Part shown: in pieces, positions 8,687-16,849 of the stretch
How the letters are laid out: every line of letters begins with the position of its first letter
Position numbering within the stretch: the stretch's first letter is position 1
The notes under the pieces: generated by a model
What the model saw: only the letters and a program-made list of their open reading frames with translations
What the model was told of the DNA's origin: nothing
Databases searched by the model: none
Program-made: the position numbers and the translations under genes
Assembly (NCBI GenBank): GCA_014084085.1
Contig: NPFB01000136.1
Coordinates: 44,646 to 76,388, forward strand
Origin: Hondaea fermentalgiana
Lineage: Eukaryota; Sar; Bigyra; Thraustochytrida; Thraustochytriidae
Direction: 5' to 3'
Length of the DNA stretch: 31,743 nt

Positions 8687-9766
8687 GCCAAACTTTGAAG
8701 AAGTAGAAATGGAAAAGGAGACCTAGTGCAGCATCAGAATGAATTTTACGCTCGTACTCGTAAGGGCAAATTGTTAAAATCTCGAAGACGGACAAGCATT
8801 GCCACTTTTTGCAAACTTTCCCGTAGCTCTAACTAAGAAAGCTGTTGCGTCTAATCTAGGCACACAACAAGCCTTCTATCGTCTTTTATTCACAGTTTTA
8901 TTGAAATTCTTAAGAATGTCTGGTAAAACTTTTGCTTTCTACATAAAATTGGTATATTATAACACATAATATTGTACGCTCAATGTAAAATATTTAATTT
9001 AAAACATAATAATACACCTTCTTGTGATGTGACAAGTTTTTTACTTTAAATGTTTAATTTTGTATATTATGTATAAATTACTTTTCTGAGATCTTTAATT
9101 TTGCAAATTTTATTTTATTTTTTAAAATGCGCAGCAAAGTCTAAAGATGATTTGGATTTTCGAAGTCTAATGATGCTCTGAAAAGCTTCTGTACGAAGTC
9201 CAGCATTTCGGGATGTCGATATGTAAATCTATAAATGGTAGTTTTATTGTGTCTACACAAACAACGAGTAGGCCTTGCGTGGTACGCTTCCAATCATGTC
9301 ATAGTTACTAAGTTGGAGGAGAAGAACGATAGACAGCCGGAAGAGAGAGAGCATCATATTGATCGATTTTGGATGCGTTCGTCGATCTAGCTAGTTGCTG
9401 GAAGGGATGGGAATAGCTCACCTACTACTGTCTCACCCTGTAATCGATCAGGAATTCAATTGGTCATTGCAACAAACAAGTATGCGACATCTATCTCAGA
9501 TGCAGAGTAGATGTAGTCGGCTCCTGCCTCTCGCGACGTGCTCGGTTGATTGCTCTCTGGTGGTGAGGAACTGACCCTGCGCAACGAGCCTGAAATTCTA
9601 TGCTTGCTTGTTGTGCTTTTGCTTGTTGCTTTTGTTTTTTTTTGTTGGCTCGATCGATCGGTTGAGCTGCCCCTTTATTTTTTATTTATTTTTTTAAATT
9701 CCGTCCCATATCTCAGAGGCAGTCACGGTTGATGTCTTTTCTTGCGCGACAAAATCAAAGACAACG
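8687..9766. other. AT-rich gene-less stretch
   Basis: No open frame with protein-like content is present. The stretch from about 8880 to 9130 is strongly AT-rich (repeated TATATTAT, TTTAATTT and AAAATATTT words) and stands out from the GC-rich surroundings. Around 9138-9180 a short imperfect direct repeat of AAGTCTAA-(AG)-ATGAT occurs. Composition returns to normal near 9270. The right part (9270-9766) is probably the COMMD gene's upstream region and contains TAGGCCTT at 9269-9276. Confidence 0.6.
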
Positions 9767-10351
9767 ATGCGAAAGCTTGGTCCCGAGGTCCTGACGGGGC
9801 TGCGAAGGCTGGCGGAGCTGGATAGCACGGAACAGCGTCAGACGCTTGCTCGCGCAAGCGCGCTGCTGAGTTTTCGGAAAAGAGAGGAAAGCGAGATCAG
9901 CGAGCATGGCGAGCTCGAGCTTGCGGCTGCGAGCTTTCTTCTCGAGGCTGCAGGCGCTGCGGACGCGCGTCAAGTGATGGCACTTGTGAGTGGAGCAGGA
10001 CCTGAGGTAGAGCTCCTCGTGAAAGAAGATCTTTTGCCAGAGGCTGTACGCTTGGCTCGGCAGGCCGACTCGCACGTGGCAAATCTAGAGCGCGACGCCC
10101 TAGCAATCAATGAGCTCGTCGATGTGCGCTGGTCTCTCGAGTACAAGGTGCGAGGTAGCGCATTGACAGGCGCCTGGCAAATGCCAATTTTCTTTGTCGA
10201 GCTCCTCGTTTGTCGACCTGATACGGGGCGCGAAGAATGCCAAAAAATCAACATCATGTACACAAGAGCGCAACTAGAAAGCTTTGTCGCCAAACTCGCG
10301 GATGCGCTTGCACAAGCCAAAACTATTGCTGCTACCCGTGCTACGTCCTAA
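9767..10351 (+). CDS. COMM-domain protein, COMMD3-like
   Basis: This is a 194-residue protein from ATG 9767, almost the length of human COMMD3 (195). The N-terminal helical domain (1-105) includes AAASFLLEA, comparable to the COMMD3 alanine-rich helix. The C-terminal COMM domain (about 115-185) starts DVRWSLEYKV, with the conserved Trp of the family and the 'LEY' that matches COMMD3 best, and ends with a leucine-rich helix (LESFVAKLADALAQ). COMMD proteins assemble as a heterodecamer with CCDC22 and CCDC93 (CCC complex), act with the retriever complex in endosomal recycling, and influence NF-kB/cullin signalling in animals. The assignment to COMMD3 rather than another paralogue is moderately sure. 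It is convergent with the TRIP13-like gene, 306 bp apart, and is followed by AATAAA at 10385. Confidence 0.85.
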   Translation: MRKLGPEVLTGLRRLAELDSTEQRQTLARASALLSFRKREESEISEHGELELAAASFLLEAAGAADARQVMALVSGAGPEVELLVKEDLLPEAVRLARQADSHVANLERDALAINELVDVRWSLEYKVRGSALTGAWQMPIFFVELLVCRPDTGREECQKINIMYTRAQLESFVAKLADALAQAKTIAATRATS

Positions 10352-10384
10352 TATTAGAAAAGGGGAGTGAGGCTGCACAACGAC

Positions 10385-10390
10385 AATAAA
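10385..10390 (+). terminator. Candidate polyadenylation signal AATAAA after COMMD gene
   Basis: AATAAA begins 34 bp after the stop codon of the COMMD3-like gene, in the convergent intergenic space. Confidence 0.5.
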
Positions 10391-10657
10391 GAACGAGAAA
10401 GACGCTGCGTGTCTGCCCACGAAGCTCGCTTGGTCAATCAATCAATTATTCATTTGCCAAGCTCTCTCGCTAGCAAGACGTGTGTCCCTTTTTCTTCCTT
10501 TCCCCGAATGCTCAGAAAAGCATACGCTTGCCTCGGGCTCCAATGAGAAGGACAGGGGCGCACTTAAAGGAATTAGGGCTGAGAGGCAGGGGCATCATCT
10601 TCGTTTTGTACAAATGAAGCCTGGGTTCAGCAATCTTTGTTTGATTGTTCGTGTTGA

Positions 10658-12103
10658 TCACGCTGCACTCACTGGCGCAGTCGACGTGGCCGCGGAGGCC
10701 GCTACCGACGAGGCCGCTTCCGCCCTGGCAGCGTCATGAATAGCGCGAAGAAAACCAACAAGACTTGCAGGATTTGTCGACCGAATAAAACGAGCGTGCG
10801 CCTGAAAAGGTAGCTTGCGCAGACCACGACCGCTGAGACCATGTGTGGCCCTCGCGCAGTCGTCGAGCGCACTCTCAGCCTCTGCGCTCAATTCGTCCTG
10901 CGCGACGACGCCGGCACGCTGGAGCTCGACGATGCAGGATCGAAGAATGCTTCGCCGCACGCTTTCCACCGGCAAGCCAATGTACTGTCGAATGTCGGCG
11001 CGGTCCACAAATGCCACGTCGATGGCTTCGGTAATGTTGCTCGTGGTCAGCACGATGACATTTTTGCGTGACTGTGCGATTACATTTTTCCAGCAAAGCG
11101 AACGTGTGGGGTAGTTAGTTCATGAACCGCCCAGCCAAGCTCGCGCACAAATCGGCGTGAGACTCTTGAAGACATATTCGAAACGAGTGCGTTCTTCTCT
11201 TCTTTTCCTTTTTCCGCGCGCGGACACGTAGAAAGAGATGGACGAGCGTTTCTGCCATTGACAAGTCAAACTTACCTTGAGCCGATCAAGCTGTGTGAGC
11301 AGTGAATTGACGACGCGAATCGAGTCCGAGGGCTCCGATCCATTCATGGAGGCCGAGCGAGCAGCAGCCAGACTCTCCACCTCGTCAATGAGAATGCACA
11401 CGAGCGTCTCTTCGTCCTCTGCTAACTCATGAATATAAGAAAACAATTTGGACACTAGCTTCCCGGACTCTGAAAACCACTTGCTAAAGAGACTGTGCGA
11501 GTTGACTTCGAGAAGCTCTGCACGCGCAAAGGTACTGGACAGACGAACGCTGAGCTTCTGGGCCATCGCCTGACAGAGTGAGGTCTTGCCCGTGCCTGGC
11601 GGTCCGTGCAAAAGCACCACGTGATTCCAAGAAATCAGATTGTGGTCCACCTGGCGCGACGAGAACAAGAGCGAAGTCGAGGCAAACTCCAAGAGATGGG
11701 GTTTGATGCCGGCCTCATATTCAAGACTCTCCCAGAGCCCGTGGAATTGTTGGGCTGGTAGCTCCCAATGCGTGAAAACCGTCGAAGTAGGGTCGTCCTC
11801 CGTCGTCTCGTCGTACGATCCCTCTTCATGGAGAGCAAACACGTGCGTGACAAATTGCGCATTCCAGCAGGGGCACGATTCCTCGCAATCCACAACAATG
11901 TCTCGGATGCAGTTGGCAACATCTGGCGCTAGCGTCAAGCAACTTAAGGAAACTTTGGTTTCTGGGTGTACCATGTCCAGCTGAGTTCGCAGAGCGTGCT
12001 CCACCGTACGTGCAATCTCCTCGCGGTTCGCCTTACTCACGCCCGCCGCCTCGCGGGTCAGGCAAATCTCCACATGCGCCAGTTTGACTGCGGCCTCCGC
12101 CAT
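10658..12103 (-). CDS. TRIP13: Pch2/TRIP13 AAA+ ATPase (two exons: 12103-11276, 11071-10658)
   Basis: The spliced product is 413 residues (human TRIP13: 432). It remodels HORMA-domain proteins (Mad2, Hop1/HORMAD) in spindle-checkpoint silencing and meiotic axis control, as a nuclear/cytosolic hexamer. Visible motifs are FHGLWESL in the N-domain linker, Walker [10 protein letters not shown] (about 166-174), the pore-loop block [16 protein letters not shown], Walker B ILIDEVES (about 235-242), [17 protein letters not shown], sensor 1 LTTSNITE (starting about 284) and sensor 2 [12 protein letters not shown] (about 352). The exon 1 / exon 2 junction restores continuity ...[16 protein letters not shown], matching the human protein. 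I chose ATG 12103 because the family-like region begins there and its -3 base is A. The frame stays open to an ATG at 12382, adding a poly-Lys-led 93 residues that I read as a purine-rich leader. Confidence 0.95.
11072..11275 (-). other. Spliceosomal intron of TRIP13-like gene (204 nt, phase 0)
   Basis: On the minus strand the donor is AAG|GTAAGT (intron begins at 11275) and the acceptor is GCACAG|TCACGC (intron ends at 11072). A CTAAC branch-point-like motif lies at 11118-11114, about 40 nt before the acceptor. Both flanking exons end on codon boundaries. It is the only intron I can support in this window. Confidence 0.9.
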
Positions 12104-12321
12104 CGTTGGTTGATCTTTCAGTCGCGTGCCTGCGCCCGCTCCGGACGCTAGAGGATGGACGCCTTGCTGCTCGGCAGGCTCGAGCCGTTGCGCCTTACAG
12201 CGTTTGCTTCGCTCGCGCACGCTCAGGGCCGGCTCGAACCCGTACGCTCGCCGTCTTGGGCTTGCCTTCGTGGGCTTGGGTTGGGTCTCTCTCTGCCTGT
12301 GCTGGCCAACGTTTTTGTTCT

Positions 12322-12391
12322 GCTTCTTTTTCTTTTTCTTCTTCTTTTTCTTCTTTTTCTTCTTCTTCTTCTTTTTCTTCATCTTCTTCTT
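12322..12391. repeat. Polypyrimidine CTT/CTTTTT tract (GA-rich on the TRIP13 sense strand)
   Basis: About 70 bp of C/T lie roughly 220-290 bp upstream of the TRIP13 start codon. On the minus strand it is AAG/GAAAAAG and yields the run of about 20 lysines in the extended open frame. Confidence 0.9.
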
Positions 12392-12399
12392 GTTGCTTT

Positions 12400-13346
12400 C
12401 TGCTGCTCAAGACCATCCATACAGCAAGTGACGCTTTGGGGCCTCGATGAAAAAGTGGATGCAAAACAAAGTAAGTGCGAGAATGCTGAGTGAGACGCAC
12501 AATCCGAGATGCACAGGTTTGCACGAATGCAGGGGAAAGCTATTTAGCAGCGACGCGGATGCTGCGACAGTGGCCGCAAAAGGAAAACAAACCAGTGGCG
12601 GGATCATGGCTGTGGCTAATGCTTTGGATGCAAGTGTCCAGAAAGACGAATTGACCTAGATGAGGAGACTACACGAGTCATGTGACCGCAGCTGGCCGCG
12701 AGGAAAAGCAGTCAGCCACGACATGGACTCGGCTTCGGTGTTCCGGTTCCATAGCCCCCCTTCCTGAGAACGACATTCGGCTGCTTGCTGGCTTTGTCAC
12801 GTTGGCAACAGTATAAGTTGACGGAAAACACCAGCTCTGAGCTACGCATTCGTGCCAGCGAATCGCTTATACACATTGCCCAGCTATTAGTACCACCACT
12901 CCGCAGAAACTGCTGACTGACAGTGCGTGAGTGTCCAATATGTCTCGAGCCCTCACGGTCAATACTACTACTACACACAATCCAGTGTGCACACAATTTT
13001 TTAAAGGCCTATACTATAGCTATTTTCAGCTTTTGTTCGCTAGGCCTATAGTACTGCTAGTGTTTGTTGACGTGGCGCCGCGGCGGGCCGGCTTAGCAAA
13101 AGCGTATCGCGGTCCTGGCGTGGAGTCCGCGCGCGCCGTCAGCTCGCGCTGGGCGCAAAGGTGCCGAGAGGGTGACGCAACTCGGGCGACGCGCACGCTG
13201 GAAGACAAGACGGGCCCACAGGCGCAAGGCAGCGGCTCTTTTGATAGGTGGGTGACCGATCGAGAAGCAGACGCGCGTTGTGCCCGAAACTGCAGCTCAG
13301 CGTGCGCAGCACGCCGCAACGCGCGCAAACTAGCAGATTGATCGCA
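12400..13346. other. Divergent intergenic region between TRIP13 and the first glycosyltransferase-like gene
   Basis: About 0.95 kb carries no supported gene. It contains two AGGCCTATA words (13005-13013, 13042-13050), the second inside a full TAGGCCTA palindrome, and an inverted repeat TACTATAG/CTATAGTA (13012-13019 and 13046-13053). Downstream of these, up to the ATG at 13347, the sequence is GC-rich. It probably acts as promoter for one or both flanking genes. Confidence 0.55.
13005..13053. promoter_or_regulatory. AGGCCTATA direct repeat with nested TACTATAG inverted repeat
   Basis: AGGCCTATA occurs twice, 37 bp apart. The segment between also pairs TACTATAG (13012-13019) with CTATAGTA (13046-13053). 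It sits about 300 bp upstream of the ATG at 13347 and about 900 bp upstream of TRIP13. A regulatory role is inferred from recurrence of the octamer in other intergenic regions of the window. Confidence 0.4.
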
Positions 13347-14438
13347 ATGCTCCGAAAGGTGACGAGCCTTCGGGTGTCTTGTCCTCGCCTGAACATTCGA
13401 CAGACCTTTGTCCTGCTCCTGTTGCCTATTACAGCGCTCCTTCTTCTCTCCGCACAATATGTTTGCAATTGCGACCAAGATGCCACTGCCACATCGTTGC
13501 GACAAACACCAACACGAGTGGACACAATTGAGCCCATTCGCACTGATATTCTCGAAGAGTATGAGCTAATCATTTGCACGCTCGTGCGCGATTCAGCCTC
13601 AACCACTCTCCCGAACCTGAGAGCACTTGAAGTAATCGCAAAAGCCTTCAAGAGCTCCTACTTTATCATTGTGGAGAATGACTCCGAGGATGGCACAGAT
13701 AAGCTGCTTGCAAGCTGGGTCACAAGGAGAGAGGAACATGTACGTCTCATCTCTCGAAAGATGGAGGAAGAGATGTCACAGGACCCCAGCATGCCAGCCC
13801 CCCCTCTAAACCACGATGACTTTCCCCTCTCTGCGCTGAGATTTCACAAAATGGCTGTTCTGCGAAACCTTTACGTGGATGTTCTCGACACCTTGCCGCA
13901 AATGTCGAAACGAAACACTCTGGTGGCAATTGTCGACCTGGACCTCAAGAGCATTCCCATCGACGATACGCTCAGGAGTTTGAGTGCAATTCTCTCTCAA
14001 GGCAAGGACATGCGCATGGACTGGGACCTCGTTTGCGCTAATGGAATCGTCAGCAATTGCCGCGTTCAAGCCCTAGGGAGCGAGAGTTGCCAATTTGTGA
14101 GAAAGGATAACGGGGAAAACGGAAGAGCGTACGATTCTTTGGCGACAAGGTTAACGCAAGACGAAATGGACAACGGCTTCACTGTCGGGCCCGGAATGGA
14201 GGCTCCACCCAATCACAGAGACAGATGGAAGGCGCATGAAGCGGCAGTCGGCTCCAAACTAAACAGCCGGGACGCCCCTCCCCTCCGGGTCAAATCTTGT
14301 TTCGGAGGCGTGGCTGTGTACCGCGCTCGGAGCCTTCAAGGGAAGCGTTACAGTGGGGGCGACTGCGAGCATATGTCTGTCAATGGCAAACTCGACAATG
14401 TGTACATTGTTCCTGATTTCAACGTCTATTACGACTAG
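13347..14438 (+). CDS. Putative type II membrane glycosyltransferase (GT-A-like), tandem copy 1
   Basis: This 363-residue product has a short cytosolic N-terminus, one signal-anchor helix (about 19-37) and a lumenal domain, the topology of Golgi glycosyltransferases. Residues 73-120 read IICTLVRD, then IIVENDSEDGTDKLL, a beta strand with an (E)NxS-DGT motif like nucleotide-sugar-binding GT-A folds. VDLDL at 197-201 supplies a DxD-type metal site. Paired cysteines (230, 238, 248, 318, 340) suggest disulfides. The C-terminus ends SCFGG-AVY ... GGDCEH ... PDFNVYYD, shared with the next gene. It resembles fungal CAP59/GT69-type enzymes only loosely, and I cannot name donor or acceptor. The open frame extends upstream to a GTG (13248), but ATG 13347 directly precedes the anchor. 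Confidence 0.7.
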   Translation: MLRKVTSLRVSCPRLNIRQTFVLLLLPITALLLLSAQYVCNCDQDATATSLRQTPTRVDTIEPIRTDILEEYELIICTLVRDSASTTLPNLRALEVIAKAFKSSYFIIVENDSEDGTDKLLASWVTRREEHVRLISRKMEEEMSQDPSMPAPPLNHDDFPLSALRFHKMAVLRNLYVDVLDTLPQMSKRNTLVAIVDLDLKSIPIDDTLRSLSAILSQGKDMRMDWDLVCANGIVSNCRVQALGSESCQFVRKDNGENGRAYDSLATRLTQDEMDNGFTVGPGMEAPPNHRDRWKAHEAAVGSKLNSRDAPPLRVKSCFGGVAVYRARSLQGKRYSGGDCEHMSVNGKLDNVYIVPDFNVYYD

Positions 14439-15273
14439 TAATTGTCTCCAAGAGAACAAGCAAATGGAATAGGCCAAACTGAAAGGCGATTTTTTTTTGT
14501 ATTCAATGTCCACTGACCGCAAATGCATTCCCTGTCATGCCCTACCGTCCTTAGCATGTTCTCTTGCACCAATTGTCGGCCTTCCGCTGAAAAGTGCAGA
14601 AACATCTCGAAGCTCCATTTTTTAAAAGTTTTTTTAATGCGCGCACCTCACATCATATGCGTGATCTCGCATCACCTAAAGTCACTTTGCAGTGCATGCC
14701 ATACCTCCTCGGGTATACAATATGTGCTCGACTCCTGCAAGTTCTTTTTATAAAAATAAAAAAACGTCCCTTGTGCCATGGGTCAGTGCCAGGTCGTGGC
14801 TCAGCTCGCCTCACAGCGCACCAGCTTACTGTTTTTTAACGACGGTGCTGCCACGTGTGCAAACATGCCACGTCTTCACATAAAAGTTGCACGTCACATT
14901 TTTGTGTCGATTAGTGACATTCTTCGGTGTGCTTCTAAAATATGTCGTAAAAGGAAGGCAATAAGTTGGACTGTCAACTTGAATGCGACGCGCAACAGAC
15001 CATTTCGCGTGTGCGCAAGCGAGCGCGTGCGTGCGAGCGGAAGCGACAAAGCGCGTGTGCAAGCTTACGCGCGCGCGCAAGCCCAGCAGCACTTGCTTAC
15101 CGTGTCTTAGCGCGCAAAAGTTCTTGGGGTCGCGCAAGAGATCCAACAAAAGACGTGGGCGCGGTGTGCCCGACATCGGGCTGCGCGGCGTGCACGAGTG
15201 CTCGCTGTACGGAAAGAGGTGAACGCGGGCGACCAGTAAAAGGACTGCAAGGTCGCTGAGCTGGTTCCCGGTC
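14439..15273. other. Intergenic region between the tandem glycosyltransferase-like genes
   Basis: About 835 bp carries no supported gene. The left part is AT-rich with an AATAAA at 14755-14760 (possibly the 3' end of copy 1, though 317 bp from its stop). The right part is GC-rich with alternating GCGC/CGCG runs near 15066-15080. Open frames over this region on either strand have no recognisable features. Confidence 0.55.
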
Positions 15274-16437
15274 ATGTTGCGCAACATGCTAAAGGTCGAT
15301 CGCAAGCGGCTCTTTTTCGTACTCATGGCCATACTTGTGTGTGCCCTCTTGGTGATGCTCTCCCAACGCCCCCCGTGCAACTGTGATGAGACATCCTTCT
15401 TCTTCACAGCAAACCTCAGAGCAGCATATGAACCAGATGCTGCTCCTCCCTCTGAAGAGAACCCATCTGATCAACCTGAGGAAGCCCCAAAGGAGGAGAT
15501 TGAGCCACCTCAAGTCGAGGAGGGCCATGAAATGCACGATCCAATCCTTGAAAAAACGCTGGAAAAATACGATTTGATCGTTTGCTCCTTAGTGCGAGAC
15601 GCCAACAAAACCCTCTCAGCAAACCTTGCCACCATGGAGACGATTGGAAAGAAATTCAAGAGTTTTCGAATGATCATTATCGAGAATGACTCTAAAGATG
15701 GCACAGACAAGAGCCTCGCAACGTTTGCCGAGTCCAGGCCCGAGTTCGTAGAGCTCATTTCCGAAAAAATGGATGGAAAGCCGGACCCCAACGCCCCTGC
15801 TGATCCCCTCCCGGGAGATTTCGCATTGTCGGCGTTACGATTCTACAAAATGGCCAAGCTGCGCAATATCTACATGGATAGACTCGCGAAGCTTCCTCAA
15901 ATTTCACAGCCTAACACGCTCGTCATGATGGTTGACCTTGATCTTGCCAAAATTAGCATCGAAGGAACGCTAGGAAGCTTGAGCTCCATTCTCGCTGGCA
16001 AAAAGAAACTCGATTCTGACTGGGATCTCGTCTGCGCAAACGGGCTTACCAGTGAGTGTAACAAGGAATCTGTCGGAAAGCAAGCGTGTAGCTTTGTGAG
16101 AAAGGACAACGGAAAGTTTGGTCGCTCGTACGACTCCTTGGCCACACGCTTCACCGATCAGGAAATGGAGCATAGTTTTCAGATTCCTGCAGGCCAGCCT
16201 CGGCCGCCCAAGTTTGACGTCGAATGGGGCAATCACCAGCAATACACGAGAATTAAGACAAACGACCGAGATGCCGACCCAATTCCGGCAAAGTCTTGCT
16301 TTGGTGGATTGGCAGTTTACAAAGCGCAGAGCATCAAGAACCTGCGCTACGAGGGCGGCGATTGCGAGCATATTTCCTTTAATGGCAAGCTTGACAAAGT
16401 GTACATCGTCCCTGACTTCAACACTTACTACGACTAA
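15274..16437 (+). CDS. Putative type II membrane glycosyltransferase (GT-A-like), tandem copy 2
   Basis: This is a 387-residue paralogue of the preceding gene in the same orientation. The basic N-terminus (RKR at about 10-12) and signal-anchor helix (13-29) are followed by an acidic Pro/Glu stem (55-88) that copy 1 lacks. The catalytic-type region is strongly conserved between copies: LIVCSLVRDANK, IIIENDSKDGTDK (135-146), FALSALRFYKMAKLRN, VDLDL (220-224), SDWDLVCANG, SFVRKDNGKFGRSYDSLATRF, and the C-terminal SCFGGLAVYK / GGDCEHISFNGKLDKVYIVPDF block. These shared blocks are probably the functional core. ATG 15274 is used; a second ATG four codons on (15286) is equally possible. A lumenal Golgi glycosyltransferase is inferred; substrate unknown. 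Confidence 0.72.
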   Translation: MLRNMLKVDRKRLFFVLMAILVCALLVMLSQRPPCNCDETSFFFTANLRAAYEPDAAPPSEENPSDQPEEAPKEEIEPPQVEEGHEMHDPILEKTLEKYDLIVCSLVRDANKTLSANLATMETIGKKFKSFRMIIIENDSKDGTDKSLATFAESRPEFVELISEKMDGKPDPNAPADPLPGDFALSALRFYKMAKLRNIYMDRLAKLPQISQPNTLVMMVDLDLAKISIEGTLGSLSSILAGKKKLDSDWDLVCANGLTSECNKESVGKQACSFVRKDNGKFGRSYDSLATRFTDQEMEHSFQIPAGQPRPPKFDVEWGNHQQYTRIKTNDRDADPIPAKSCFGGLAVYKAQSIKNLRYEGGDCEHISFNGKLDKVYIVPDFNTYYD

Positions 16438-16849
16438 GATTAGATAAGAGAATAGTATTTCTTTGGCCGAAAGAAAACAGGCTTCGGACAGCCATGCGCC
16501 CGGGCCGTCGATGCTTTGATGTGAGGCTATGGCATCGTGGAATCAAGGAATTATATGAAATCATGGATTGTGTCTCTTCTTCCTTTCAAAGTTTTTAGAC
16601 TGTGTTGGCTTCATTCACATGTCAATCGAGCCGGAGCCTACCAGGCTACTGCAATATTCAACCGGCTGCTACGCGCGCGAGAGAGAGCGAGAGCGAGACA
16701 GACACTGAATGAGAGGACAAGAGGAAAGGACGCGCAGACGCAGCGGCACCCATCGCCCGCCTGGAGACTGGGCCAGCATGAGCCGCCGGCCCGTCAGTTC
16801 CCCGTCTTCGAGGGAGACCCCAGGCAAAAGATCCGTCCCGCGCCCAATC
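16438..16849. other. Upstream region of the glycoside hydrolase gene
   Basis: About 0.4 kb carries no independent gene. A GA-rich tract (about 16677-16700) lies roughly 150 bp before the chosen ATG. In-frame ATGs at 16709 and 16778 would add a basic, Ser/Pro-rich extension before the signal peptide. Confidence 0.5.

Noticed and set aside
11120..11275. Reading of the TRIP13 frame through the intron
   Set aside because: The continuation loses all family similarity, while splicing 11276|11071 restores the conserved sensor 1 block.
13139..13651. Minus-strand frames over the start of the first glycosyltransferase-like gene
   Set aside because: They are antisense shadows with Ser/Arg bias and no motif.
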